From positions 2,542,501-2,606,500 of the forward strand of contig NC_133033.1 of assembly GCF_048771995.1 (NCBI RefSeq): DNA of 64,000 bases. The letters run 5' to 3'. The position numbers were made by a program, and so were the translations under genes. The stretch comes from Taeniopygia guttata (lineage: Eukaryota > Chordata > Aves > Passeriformes > Estrildidae). Positions 13,601 through 23,755 of this stretch are shown here, one piece after another (position 1 is the stretch's first letter; each line of letters begins with the position of its first letter). The notes below the pieces were generated by a model that was not told the origin of the DNA, made no database searches, and saw only the letters and a program-made list of their open reading frames with translations.

Positions 13601-15590
13601 GTTAAATTCATTAACTGCCAGGTTTGGAGTGAAGGCTGATGCTCTGGGTCCAGGTGAAGTGCGAGGTGTCCCAGCAGTGACTGATTTGTCAGCAAACACC
13701 AACAGCCCCCTCTTGGTAAAATCAAAATCCACTGAGCGGTCCGGAGGCATGTAATTGAGCTGTTGAAAATGAACAAAGGTGTGGAAAAGCTACTGAAAAC
13801 AAAAGAAGGGTTTTCCACAAATAACATTTTATGTGCAGGCTGCAAAAGGAGCAAAAAAACTGTGTTCACATATGCCCATTCACACTAATATACTCACCTG
13901 TATAAAGCAGGCAGCGTTAATATATAATCTATAACCAAACTACCATATAAAAATTAAACTGATTTTCAGGAGTTCCCTCAATGTTTCAGCTGTGTTTCTA
14001 CTCCACTTATTTTCCTCTGTTTCTTTCACGCTTCTCTCCTGCCCGTGCCCCTTATCCTCTTTTCCCCCTGGTATTCCAGAAACAACACATGCTAAAGCAC
14101 CAAACACTGAAGAGCACTGCTGCAACTCTTAGGGAAACCTACACAGAATTTTGGCACAAAAATTCAGATATTTTGAGTCATTCAGGAGCCTGAGGCCTGG
14201 TTTGTATTATCCCGTCCCCAAAGACAGCCTAGGGTACAAACTATCACTGAACATGTTATCTCTGCTGGAACTTGCACTTCTAGTCCTCACTGATAATGAA
14301 GAAATGAAAAATATTCACAGTGTGACAAAATGAACTGGAAAATCCTACCCTGAAAGAAGCTGCCCATGCTTAAAACAGAATTTCAAGAAAGCCTAAATTT
14401 TCTAGATACGAGAATTCTGAACATTCCAAATACAAACCCCACTACGTCACAGTCACTTCTTAGATACATTTGCATTTTCATACATTTTTCTAATAGACTG
14501 CAGACTTGCATCCAAGCCTTGGAAGGAAGGGATGCAGCACCTGTGGGAGCTTGGGAAGGAGGGATAATGAATGGCACAGCCACCACCAGGCCATCCAGGC
14601 AGGAACACCTGCAATACACCTGGCAAGGGACAGCCTTGTCCCCCTGACACCCACCCTGCTGGTCACTCCTTGGTTTTCAGTTTGCTGATGATTTTAACTC
14701 AGCTGCAGGGTGGCACCTGTCCATGCCCATGTCCACAAAATCAAGTGTCACTTGGCTTTATAAACCAAACCACAGAAGTTCCAAGCTCTGCTGAAGCCAA
14801 GTCATTTTAAAACTCGCTTGGGTACAGCTGCATCAGAGCTTGGCAAATCTTCAGGCTGGGTTTTCTACACTTCACTTGCCAAAGCAGGTTAAGCATTCTT
14901 GTAAAAATTAGAAGGAACTAAGTGATGCTGTCTTTTAGGGAGGGAAAAATGCTGCCAGTGAGCTGATAAACAGCACTTAGCTTTGGTGAAAAACAAAGGA
15001 TCCCAGTTCCAACACTGCTCAGGACTCCAAACACCGGAGCTGATGTCTTTTGCAGATGTTCTTTTCCAACACAACCCTGCCTGTGCTGCATCCCTTTCAA
15101 AGCACGTTGCCCCATGACCTCTTGGTTGCAGAACCACTTCTCTTTTCAGCAGTGCCTCTGCAGACACCACAGAAGGAAAAAAAAGGCCCAACACTCACTA
15201 ACACCACGTTAGAGCTGATTAACGAGAGCGCCCTCGTTAACACACGCCTACACATCCAGACCCAAGCTCCACTGGCCCAGAGTTAGCACCACACCAACAG
15301 CAGTAATTTTACACTCACTTGTTCCTTCAGCTGCTTGATGGATTGCTGCAGAGTCAGGATCTGGTTGAACAAGGGGCTCCTGAGGGTGTTCCTTAGGACA
15401 GTCAGGTTTTCCTGGTGTTGGGAATCCCTTTTCTCCTGCAGCTTTGCCTGCAGCCGATCCAGGATCTGCAGCACCTGCTGCTTATCTGCACCACAAACAA
15501 GTCCAGGTTAGGAATGGAGATTCTTGGCTCATTCAAACGATTCAAAGAATCATTTTCAGACCACGTACCTGCTGCTGGATTTTCGGGCAT
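1479..15590 (-). CDS. PATJ: PATJ (INADL) 5' part: L27 + PDZ1-3, ten coding exons, continues beyond left edge
   Basis: PATJ is a multi-PDZ scaffold of the Crumbs apical polarity complex at tight junctions; its N-terminal L27 domain binds PALS1 and its PDZ domains bind junction proteins (family knowledge). Ten exons on the minus strand join in frame: 15590-15569, 15485-15319, 13759-13577, 12269-12130, 10310-10118, 8409-8281, 6669-6457, 3839-3737, 2953-2865 and 1617-1479, giving 459 codons plus one base. The start MPENPA matches the known PATJ N-terminus. L27 covers about residues 8-63. PDZ1 is about 128-216 (GGLGFSV loop), PDZ2 about 243-321 (GLGFGI), PDZ3 about 359-446 (QSLGITI). All junctions are GT-AG, and there are no stops or frameshifts, so the gene looks intact. 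The vertebrate protein normally has ten PDZ domains, so seven should lie to the left. Identification is by recognition, not by search. Confidence 0.95.
2865..2953 (-). CDS. PATJ: PATJ exon: PDZ3 middle
   Basis: The acceptor is CCTCAACAG and the donor GTAAGTAA; 89 nt. It completes Glu384 and encodes residues 385-413: [20 protein letters not shown] and VHDKIVA, the core strands of PDZ3. Confidence 0.93.
3737..3839 (-). CDS. PATJ: PATJ exon: PDZ3 start
   Basis: The acceptor is TTTATAG and the donor GTGAGTTG; 103 nt, ending in phase 1 (residues 350-383 plus one base). [20 protein letters not shown] is the first strand and binding loop of PDZ3. The short variable loop after GYAGT appears about one residue shorter than I remember in mammals. 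Confidence 0.92.
3840..6456 (-). other. PATJ: PATJ intron within PDZ2-PDZ3 interval
   Basis: This is 2.6 kb of unassigned AT-rich sequence with short A-runs near 5,360 and 5,680. Several short open frames have no family resemblance. I see no further gene or clear repeat. Confidence 0.6.
6457..6669 (-). CDS. PATJ: PATJ exon: PDZ2 second half and linker
   Basis: The acceptor is GTTTGAAG and the donor GTGAGTAT; 213 nt, 71 codons (residues 279-349). [20 protein letters not shown] and [20 protein letters not shown] complete PDZ2. The last 27 residues are a Pro-rich linker ([17 protein letters not shown]). Confidence 0.94.
6670..8280 (-). other. PATJ: PATJ intron splitting PDZ2
   Basis: This is 1.6 kb of unassigned unique sequence. 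No repeat or exon was recognised. Confidence 0.6.
8281..8409 (-). CDS. PATJ: PATJ exon: PDZ2 first half
   Basis: The acceptor is AATTGCAG and the donor GTAATTTG; 129 nt, 43 codons (residues 236-278). It contains [20 protein letters not shown] and [14 protein letters not shown], the peptide-binding loop and following strands of PDZ2, almost identical to the remembered mammalian protein. Confidence 0.94.
8410..10117 (-). other. PATJ: PATJ intron between PDZ1 and PDZ2
   Basis: This is 1.7 kb of unassigned sequence, with an A-run near 9,555-9,570 and another near 10,050-10,065. Nothing else was recognised. Confidence 0.6.
10118..10310 (-). CDS. PATJ: PATJ exon: PDZ1 second half and linker
   Basis: The acceptor is TTGTTAAG, with a weak pyrimidine tract, and the donor GTGAGTTG. 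Length is 193 nt; it completes Arg171 and encodes residues 172-235. [14 protein letters not shown] and [20 protein letters not shown] are the second half of PDZ1. The tail SDVNPPET is the PDZ1-PDZ2 linker. Confidence 0.93.
10311..12129 (-). other. PATJ: PATJ intron splitting PDZ1
   Basis: This is 1.8 kb of unassigned AT-rich sequence without a recognised repeat or exon. Confidence 0.6.
12130..12269 (-). CDS. PATJ: PATJ exon: PDZ1 first half
   Basis: The acceptor is TTTTATTAG and the donor GTGAGATC; 140 nt, leaving two bases of Arg171. It encodes residues 125-170, including the carboxylate-binding loop region [10 protein letters not shown] and [15 protein letters not shown] of PDZ1. Confidence 0.93.
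12270..13576 (-). other. PATJ: PATJ intron before PDZ1
   Basis: This is 1.3 kb, AT-rich and CpG-poor. No exon or repeat was recognised. Confidence 0.6.
13577..13759 (-). CDS. PATJ: PATJ exon: L27-PDZ1 linker
   Basis: The acceptor is TTTCAACAG and the donor GTAAGGCT; 183 nt, exactly 61 codons (residues 64-124). It encodes the [11 protein letters not shown] segment seen in PATJ and the stretch ending MIIQQMAK that leads into PDZ1. The middle (Thr, Pro, Ser-rich) is poorly conserved linker. Confidence 0.9.
13760..15318 (-). other. PATJ: PATJ intron after L27 exon
   Basis: This is 1.6 kb of unassigned sequence. Open frames around 14,370-14,810 overlap one another on both strands and resemble no family I know. 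Confidence 0.6.
15319..15485 (-). CDS. PATJ: PATJ exon: L27 domain
   Basis: The acceptor is TGCAG before ATAAGCAG and the donor GTGAGTGT; 167 nt, ending in phase 0. It encodes residues 8-63. The amphipathic helices with [13 protein letters not shown] and [18 protein letters not shown] are the L27 (PALS1-binding) domain, the second segment being nearly invariant in the family. Many Leu and Gln residues fit the helical bundle. Confidence 0.93.
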
Positions 15591-15624
15591 GTTGAGGGGT
15601 TTTTATGGAATTGATCAGAATAAC
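15569..15624 (-). CDS. PATJ: PATJ exon with start codon
   Basis: On the minus strand a pyrimidine tract ending in AAACTCAG precedes this exon. The exon carries 34 nt of 5'UTR without an upstream ATG, then ATG at 15590-15588 and the codons for MPENPAA plus one base. The donor is GTACGTGG. The start is chosen because the peptide matches the conserved PATJ N-terminus. The following intron is only 83 nt. Confidence 0.9.
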
Positions 15625-18600
15625 CTGAGTTTAAAAAAAAAAGAAAATCAAATTAATTAATGATAAATCTAAACAGATATATCATTTATGTTACTATGTT
15701 ACTAAACAGTAACATTTGATAAATGCAATAATACTAAGCTAACTACAACAAATTTAATAAAAAAATACTACTACCCCTGTTATATACCTGTATTATGTAT
15801 TTAACATTAATACCCTGTATTATATGTTTAATACCCCAAGTATTTAAAAAAGCTCTCAACATAGCCTCAGCACATCCTAAAATTTTATCTTGTTCCATGT
15901 GCTTTTCCTTTCACACACAGGAAGGAATATGAACAGATCTTCCAAATATGAATAAAAATGCAGGTTATTAAAAGAAAAACTGAGACAGACACGTTCAACC
16001 AAACTATTTTGAATATTGACATTAAAGTTGTGATCTTCACAGATATACATAGAGCTGAAATGTACCTATTATTTAGAAGATACTTTCCACCTGATCGTTT
16101 GTAGACAGTATTCCTATCATGATAGTTCAGCCCAGCTGGATGGCAATATAGGTGAAACTCTGTGTTTCCCCACAAAACAGTGGAGTTCACTCATGGGGCA
16201 GCACAGAGTTAAAGCCCAAAATTTGGCATATTAATCCCTGTTCCAACACATTCCTGAGGAAGGTCTGTTCTAACCACAGCCTGATTTACAACAGGTGAAG
16301 GAAACCTTTCTCTTCTCCTGCAGGTGTTTGCCTCTCTCTTTTCTACATACATGAACAGCAAAATATCCTTTATTAAGCTTTTAAGGAGCAGAATATCCTT
16401 TATCAGGCTCCTCCACAGTGCCAAACAGAACAGGTCTCCAACAGGGGCTGAGGCCTAGATGGCAGTATAAAAACAACAGACTTGCAATTAGCAGAGATGA
16501 TTAATTTGTACCCTTGTTTTCATGTTATTAAGTTGATGTGGAGCCTGTCATTCTGAAATCTATCAAGGCAGCTCTACCAAGCTCTACTAAGTGAAGTTTC
16601 CTTCACTTAGTACAAGCTCCTCTGAAAAAAATCAGCCATTTAACAGCACAATTTACATAATTTTAATTCTATCCAGTATATAAGTGTGTAATTCCAGAAT
16701 AATATATTTGGAATTATTTTGGAACAAGACTAGCCATATCCCTCTCTCTGTATAAAAGCTTTTTATTTATTTTTTAGTCTTGCAGTTCCAGAGGAGCAAG
16801 GGTTATGTGGTGAACGTGACACCAGGGTAAGCACATTCTCAGCAGGACCTCTGATCCTTTCAGCCCTGCCTCTGCTCACACTGAAAACATCTGGAATTCT
16901 GGGAGGACACTGTTATATTTATCAAAATATTAATGATGCAGGTGAGTAGCTTTCCTTCTTCTGCAGAGTCAGGTTAAGCTGATTTACCTAATTGGAAAAA
17001 AGAAGTGGATGGAGGAGTGTCACAAACCACAATTTCAGATTTATTCTCTCTTTCCTGTGCATATCCCAGCAGCTTTGGCTCCTGCAGGAATTCCTGCAGA
17101 GCTCGGTGGGTTTGTGTGGTTTCCAGGGCCAGGCAGAATGAGTCTCTTTGCAAGACTCCTAAGAGATTTAGGAGGTCATTTTATATCAAACTCATAGCAA
17201 GAGTTGAAGCAGCAAAGCCATACAACCCCCTGAAAGATTTTCAGGAATGCATCTGCACTTTTGGAAGTGCTGCAGCTTTATTTTCTTTTCCATTCGAAGT
17301 AAAACACTTCTAAAGAGCACAGCAGCCTTTGATTCTGTGCTGAGAGCTGATTCTGAAGAGCAGATGAAAACATCATTTCCTTACACACTCCTGAGTCTTC
17401 ATTAAACCCAGAAGACAAAACTTAACCTCCTTGACTGAAAATATAGCACGAACCTTAACAAATCAGGACAAAGAATATGGAAATTTGTTCTTTCTTCCCA
17501 GTTTAGCTTCCCTCCATTCACTTTCCTCCTCTGTTTTTCTACCTCTCATCAGCAGTTAAAAGAGGAAAGCGAGCGAACCAAAAGGAGAAAGGGATGGAAA
17601 ATAACTCCAGTGAGGAAAAGTGGCTTGAAACACCTTTAAACCAGCAGTAGGGAGAGGAAAAGATTAAACCCAGAGAAGAAAGCCAGCATGGCAGGAAATA
17701 ACGACGACCTGACAGCACCATGCCCACCCAAGAGCCAAAGCAAAGAGGCTGGTCCAGCTCCTCAGCCCTCTTTCATGCATTTATTCTTCCCTTTCCACTC
17801 TCTATTCAGCTGATCCTATAGCGAGCTGGAACAGGGAGCTAAACACTCAGAAAGAATCCTTCATGTTTTGGTGGCGTGAGCTTTGTGCCAGTCAGCTCTG
17901 AGCCCATCCCCAATCCAAGTGCTGAGCTAGCCATCCCCAAAATTAATCTTTTTTCCTTTGCTGAGGGTGCAACAACAGCAATTATCCAATACCCGAGAAA
18001 ATTTGAGATTTAAATTTTAGGAGAAGAATTATAGATAAGAGATTTTGGCTCCATCGAGGCTGAAGTTCCCCAGAGAAGGAAGTACAAAACAGGATGAAAA
18101 AAAAAATTAAACAAAGTTTCAGCTTCTTGCTTGAGCTGCTCCAAGTGTCCCTAAGAGCCACTTGTGCTGGTGGATGCCCAAGTGGATCTCAGGTGGTTGA
18201 ATAACAGGTCAAGTTTACACAGCACTTTGGGGTTCCTCGTGATCAGAGCTGCCCTCCAGACAGCTTGCAATGCTTTTTAGTGATTTTTTTTTTTTTTTTT
18301 TGTGCAATATGCTAAAACCATACTCAGTGTTTCTTTATTCTCCTTTCTTCCATAATAGATTGGGGGGGCGGGAATTAAAGCAAACAGCTCCTTCTGGTGT
18401 GAAGGGATCCCTGAAAATACAAACTAATTTAGAGTTTTCAAGTCATGGATAATTGAGGACAGATCTCTAAGACCTGCTTTTGGGCACCAGAGAAACTCAT
18501 ATCTCGATGTATTATTGATCTCTATGTTTAAGAGCCCAAACAATTTATCATTAAGCACTTTCCAAACACACTCTAAGTCCAGGCAGAGTGTCAGCAAACA

Positions 18601-21357
18601 GCTGATATATTATAAAGTCTATTCCTAGATGTTAATTTTGAAGAATGGTCCAAAACACTTTGGTTTGTCCTGTTAAAATCAGTTCATGCACTCCACTTCC
18701 CAGCTCCAGTCTCCAACTCCTATGGAGGCTCATTTATCTTACTGGAACCCTCAGTTCAACATCTATGTCACAATTTCCAACATAACCATAAAATCATCGA
18801 GAAAATGATGAATTTCAGGAGGTTGAGTGTTTTGTAACCCCAGGACAGCATCCATCTGGGGTTCCACTGTCTTCACTTCTGAGAGCTGAACTCGGTGCAT
18901 CCGAGGGAGTGGGAAAGCTTCAGAAGGTTTTGTATGAAATCCCAAGACTTGGATCTTCTTCAAAAGCAGCACAAGGAAAAAGGAATTCCCCCATGCTGGT
19001 GCCAGCAGAGGGTCATCAGAAGAGCTGAAAGGTTTAAGTCTTCCATTGCCATCACCCCCCTGCCACTTGCACGGAGACACGGAGCGCTCAGCCCCGGCAC
19101 AATCCCAGATCCCACATCCCACAGCAGCCTTGACAAACACCTGCCCTCCCCAAAGGGCTGCTGGAAGCTGGAAACTGAGGGCTTTGCTGGTGGGGTCTGG
19201 AGCTTCAGCCAGCAGAGATTCTTCTGCCTGTTTTCCCCCACCCATCCACAACCACCTCTGCCCCATGTCCTTCAGCCTGGCCTCCAAAACCCCTTTCCTG
19301 CATCCCTCCAGGAAAAGTCCAGCCTTATGGGATGTTCTCCCCCCTCAGCCTGGCTGGAACCTTTGGGGATATTAAAACCCACAAAAAGCCTAACTAACTG
19401 CTGCTATTTCTCAAAGGCTTCTAACACAACCAGCCTCAGCAGCCAAAGGGCTCATCCCAATCCAGTCACCTTTCTGCACTAATGCAGTTGGAATTTTTCC
19501 TGGCCCTGTTATCATGAGTGACTAATACAGTGCATGTCATCCTCCTCATCACAGAGACCTCTGACTTGGAAAATTTCAGTTTAAAAGTCGATCAAAGCAA
19601 AAGCAGGGAAAAACAGCATTTGTTAGTGTGATCTTAATCCTAAATTGTCCTAACATGCCATCAGCTGAACTTCAGATATCCAAAATTTTATTGTTTACAC
19701 ACCATCAAGTGACTCCATACTGTAAAAAGCACTATTCTAATACGTGTTTTGCTCAGTTTTACTTATACTGTAGAGAAAAATTCAGTCAGACCAAGCATAG
19801 CACATACACATCTTTCCTCTGAAACCACCTCTGCTCTGTGCAATGCTGCAGGATTTACAAAAATGCTGTTGAGCACACACTGACTGCCCCAGGCACTCGA
19901 AAGAAGGAAAAAAATTGCATACTTCTGTGAGTACCTGAATGCTGATACACCACACATCTCCAAGGTGCAATGAGTCACAGCTAAATATTGCTGGAAAAAA
20001 AAAAAAAATACTGCATGGGCAGGCTGAGTTTTACACATGATTAGTGACTACAGGAGGAGGAAAGTGAAGAAAACACAGCACTCTGCACTGTGATTACCAG
20101 TCTTGGTGCAGATCAAGAGGAGCCTCACTCACTCTCCAGGCATGGTAAATTTAGCAAGCAGAACCTGAATTTCTGTGGACTTCAGCCTCTAGGGAAGCAC
20201 CAGTGTGGGCTCTCTGCTGTCTGACAGAAGTCAGAACTCATGCCAAAGCTGCTCTCCACGAAGCAAAAACATGGTCTCAGAAACCTGTTCTCACGGAAAA
20301 CTCCTTTTCAGTATCTAAATATTGTCACTCTCAATAAATCCTAGGTACTTTGATGACAGTGTACACAACTAAAAATCACGGGGAACAGCACTGTTAGACC
20401 TGGAACCATGCTGAACTTCCAAGGGTCACAAATCAAAAAGGAATGCGGAAGAACTGTTTTCCCAGAAACCACCCGTAAACAAAGTGAAAACCTGCTCTGC
20501 GAAGAATCTCTGGACCGACAGGCACTTGATGGGAAGTGTTGCAACAGGTGTGTGTGTTACTTCCCTCCTCTCCTCACCCTGAGCCAGCCTCTCCCAGCAG
20601 TGGAAACTGCACAACACCACAACACCAGGGTGATTCCAGTGCCATGGAGGGAGTCACACAGCCCTGCCCTGTCCTTACTGGGGTGTCAGGGACTCCTCGA
20701 GGTCCCTGGTTCCAGAAGGGCTTTCACATGGGACGCTCTGGATTAGTGCATCTGGTACCCTGGCCATGGCTAGACGGGCCAAGCTGCTGTTCACAGGTCT
20801 GGCTCTGGAAGCAGATGGTTGGAAAGCCTTAGAGAATTCCAGGATGGGTCAGGTTGGAAGGAAACACAGTTGGGTCATCTGCTCATCCTTGAGCACAAGG
20901 TACAGGGGTAGGAATACCTGTACCTTGTGTACCTGTACCTTGTGTACAGGATTGAGTACCTGTACCTTGTTCTGGAATGCCCCCAGTGAGGGAGACTCTC
21001 TGGAAAATCAATTTTTAATTTCAGCGCTCTGTCACCCGCACAGGCAAGAAGTTCATCCTCACATCCAGGCGGAACTTCCCGGGCATCAATTTCCACCCAC
21101 TGCCTCTTGTACTATTGCTTGGCACCACCAGGCAGAGCCCAGCTCGATTCTTCTTGGCAGGCTGGCGTACTTCTCACAGACAAACACAGCTAAAACACAA
21201 CCCCCTTGAGCTTTTCACGCACACATTTCACCCGCTGACCCACACGGCCGTGTGCGAAGGGGAATTCACTCAGTCAGTGAATTCAGGGAATTCACTCAGT
21301 GCCCCCCTCCCATCTCACCGCACCCCACCCGTGTGGTTCCCGGGGCGGACGCGGTAC
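15625..21357 (-). other. PATJ: PATJ first intron
   Basis: The first intron is about 5.9 kb, separating the CpG-island exon from the ATG exon. It is mostly unassigned unique sequence; T/A runs lie near 18,284 and 19,994. A CR1 copy sits at the promoter-proximal end (20,836-21,155). The exact upstream limit depends on which of three donors is used (21,358, 21,470 or 21,509). Confidence 0.6.
20836..21155 (-). mobile_element. CR1 LINE fragment with internal expansion
   Basis: The plus strand shows the complement of CR1: a GGTTGGAAGGAAACAC-like start near 20,850, then after an interruption TTCATCCTCACATCCAGGCG and a CCCACTGCCTCTTGT segment ending with GGCACCACCAGGCAGAG. Between the two halves lies a short repeat of a GTACCTGTACCTTGT motif (about 20,897-20,970) that is not CR1. 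Confidence 0.65.
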
Positions 21358-21370
21358 CTGCGGGATGCGG

Positions 21371-21450
21371 GATGCGGGGATCGCGGGATGCGGGGATCCC
21401 GGGATGCGGGGATCCCGGGATGCGGGGATCGCGGGATGCGGGGATCCCGG
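21371..21450. repeat. 16-bp minisatellite, five copies
   Basis: There are five consecutive 16-bp units gatgcggggatcccgg, units 1 and 4 having gatcgcgg in place of gatcccgg. A half unit precedes and a degenerate one follows. The array lies inside the PATJ CpG island, between two candidate first-exon donors. Confidence 0.93.
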
Positions 21451-21557
21451 GATGGCCGGCGGCGCTCACCTGGGCGGAAGCGGGAAGCGAGGGACGATCC
21501 CGGCTCACCTGCGGCGCAGGAAGCCGGGGCGGCGCGGCAGGAGAGCCGCCTCCCGAG

Positions 21558-21596
21558 GGACGGACGGACGGACGGACGGACGGACGGACGGACGGA
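21558..21596. repeat. (GGAC)n microsatellite
   Basis: About ten uninterrupted GGAC tetramers lie in the PATJ promoter or first exon. On the transcribed (minus) strand they read as GTCC repeats. Confidence 0.95.
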
Positions 21597-21665
21597 GCGG
21601 GCTCGGCCCCGCCCGGCTCCGCGGGGCAGCGCTCCGCCGGGACACGGGCTCCGGCCGCTGTGGGA

Positions 21666-23755
21666 AGTGCAGGGCTGGCGTTTTCCGTCCCGAAATTAAC
21701 TTTTTTGTCAATCTCCAGGTGAGCCTGGCTCGCTGGATTTTGGATCTGCCCTGTGGTCTTCAGCCTCCCCAGTGAAGGCAAGCCGCGTGTGTAAATATTG
21801 TAGAAAAGCTTGTTTATAACTTATTTGTAGCACATCGGTGTCTAGCTCGGTGCTCTGTGATTCTACGTTTTGAACTCCCTATAGAGAGGCACATAGACCC
21901 AGCTTGGTGTTCAGGCTCTGTTCCCTTTGCACACAGAGGTGTAGATCCTCAGGTGAAGTGTGTACAATAATATTTTTATAATAATATGCTCTGCTCAGCC
22001 TCAGCAGCGCAGGCCTTACCACTGCACAGAAGGGAATGGCAAAGAACCATAGGAAAACTCAGATGGAGTAATGGGATTGGAAGACTTCCCCTACAGCACC
22101 CCAAAACATCCCACGTCGCTGTGGCTTACAAGACACAGAATGTTGTTCAGGATGGCAATAGAAACAAAATTTGTATAAATAAATATTATATATAAACAAA
22201 CACATATTTTATATTTTTATATTTATGTTTATATTCCTGCTAGTCACAAAATAGTGAGCAGGCACCATTTTAGTTGAAATTAATTGTGTGAACTGCGTGT
22301 GCTTTCTGAAACCCGTACATCAGCCTGCTTTCTGACTTCCTAAAATTATATACATACACACATAAAATACTTGAATTAAAGTCGATAAATACAATTTTTA
22401 TTCTGCTACACAGTTTCACAAGCCAGTCTGACGACCTTACACAGCCCTGTTGGCTGAAGGGGGTAAGGGCTATAAGAGGTTTGGAAATCAATTAATTTCC
22501 CATGAGTTCAGATTGATTTCCCCTCGTTCTGGCACCCGTTTCGTTTCACTGAGCGGCAGCAGTCGCCCCAGAGCGCACGACATGCTCAGAACGCACCACT
22601 CCATCCGCCTTCCGAAGGATTCCAAGCGCTCAGCTCCCCGGCCCTAACTCTCACTTTTAATTAATGTGGCGCTCGTGAGAAGTGACAATTTTCCTGACAG
22701 TGATGAACAGCGAGTGGTGTATTTATCCATGCGAGGGACGCGCCGCAGACAGAAGAGCCGGGCACTTTTCCCATCAGTGCACCTCCATCTCCATCTCCGA
22801 GGGCTGAGTTCATCCCGGAGCGCGCTCCGGCCCTGCCCTTTTGCTTCCAGTTGCTGTGAGGAGTATCAATTTTCATTTGCATACTTTGCCTGCTGAACTC
22901 CAGGCTGCTAATTCAGTTTAGGCGAAATCTCCCCAAAAAGCTGTTAGATGGCAATATTTCACATGGCTGGCTGAGCTCTTTGTCAGCCATCCACACGTTT
23001 TAAATCCGCGCTTCCACGGAGTCTTGGAATATCTGGTACCTTCTTTGGTACTGACAAAATAATGCCCAGAAAACTTCCAGAAAGGATGGGTAGTGATGAT
23101 GTTCTCCTCAGTACTATTTCAGAGTTGCTTTGCCAGCTTTTTAGGTTCAGTTTTCCAGTTTTTAGGTCTCTACTTGTTTTTCAGGAAACGATTCTCGAGC
23201 AGATGTAAACTTGGGACAGTGGTCTTGCCTTTCCTGGGTGTGTTTAATCCATCTCCTGTAAACACTCCAGGATCCCTTAGCAGCTCATAAGTGGAAAACT
23301 AATGCCTTCAAACACCAGAGAAATCTGAAATAACCACAATAGAAAAACAATAAATAAATGTCACGTTAGTGAGAATAGGGAAAGGTTTGTAATCACCACA
23401 AAATATCTTGTGAAGAGCAAATGATGATGAAAACCTTGCCTGCTCCAGGAATTCGGTATTCATTTAAAAATTGGAATAAAGAGCATTTTTAACAATGCAG
23501 TTGTGTGTGAAAATAAGGTAATATTTTCAAATTATTTCTTTAATCCAACAGCTGTGGGTGTGCCAGACACACTGTCAGCACACCAGGCCTGCCTGGATGA
23601 CAGGGGATGCACCAGTCTGGGTTAACCAGGTTTGGCAGGTCACGCCTTTAACTTCTGCTGGGCTTTTTCAACACATTTTTCAAGTACTCAGTAAACTCCA
23701 GATACCAGCGGGTACACCCAAAGGTGCGATTTCGCCGGGTAGGCCAATGCTATAG
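21666..23755. other. Spacer between divergent PATJ and TM2D1 promoters
   Basis: No gene was recognised. The sequence is AT-rich around 22,160-22,400, including an alternating TATATTT stretch. It is more complex at 22,500-23,000, where an octamer-like ATTTGCAT occurs near 22,874. Short open frames are unconvincing. Confidence 0.6.

Larger units (their letters stand above)
21300..21665 (-). promoter_or_regulatory. PATJ: PATJ CpG-island promoter and non-coding first exon
   Basis: The block is strongly CpG-rich, with a GC box CCCCGCCC at 21,607-21,614. It lies upstream of the ATG exon in the right orientation. On the minus strand three CAG/GT donors occur: the exon could end at 21,509 (CGCAG/GTGAGCCG), 21,470 (CCCAG/GTGAGCGC) or 21,358 (CGCAG/GTACCGC). 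No TATA box is evident. The transcription start is not determinable by eye; about 21,600-21,660 is a guess. Confidence 0.7.

Noticed and set aside
18763-19482. Two opposing open frames of about 175-195 codons in PATJ intron 1
   Set aside because: Mutually overlapping on opposite strands, no domain signal, no splice context; likely chance in moderately GC-rich DNA.
21115-21781. Overlapping open frames of 150-190 codons around the PATJ CpG island
   Set aside because: GC-rich, repeat-driven and open on both strands; the sequence is better explained as promoter and first exon.
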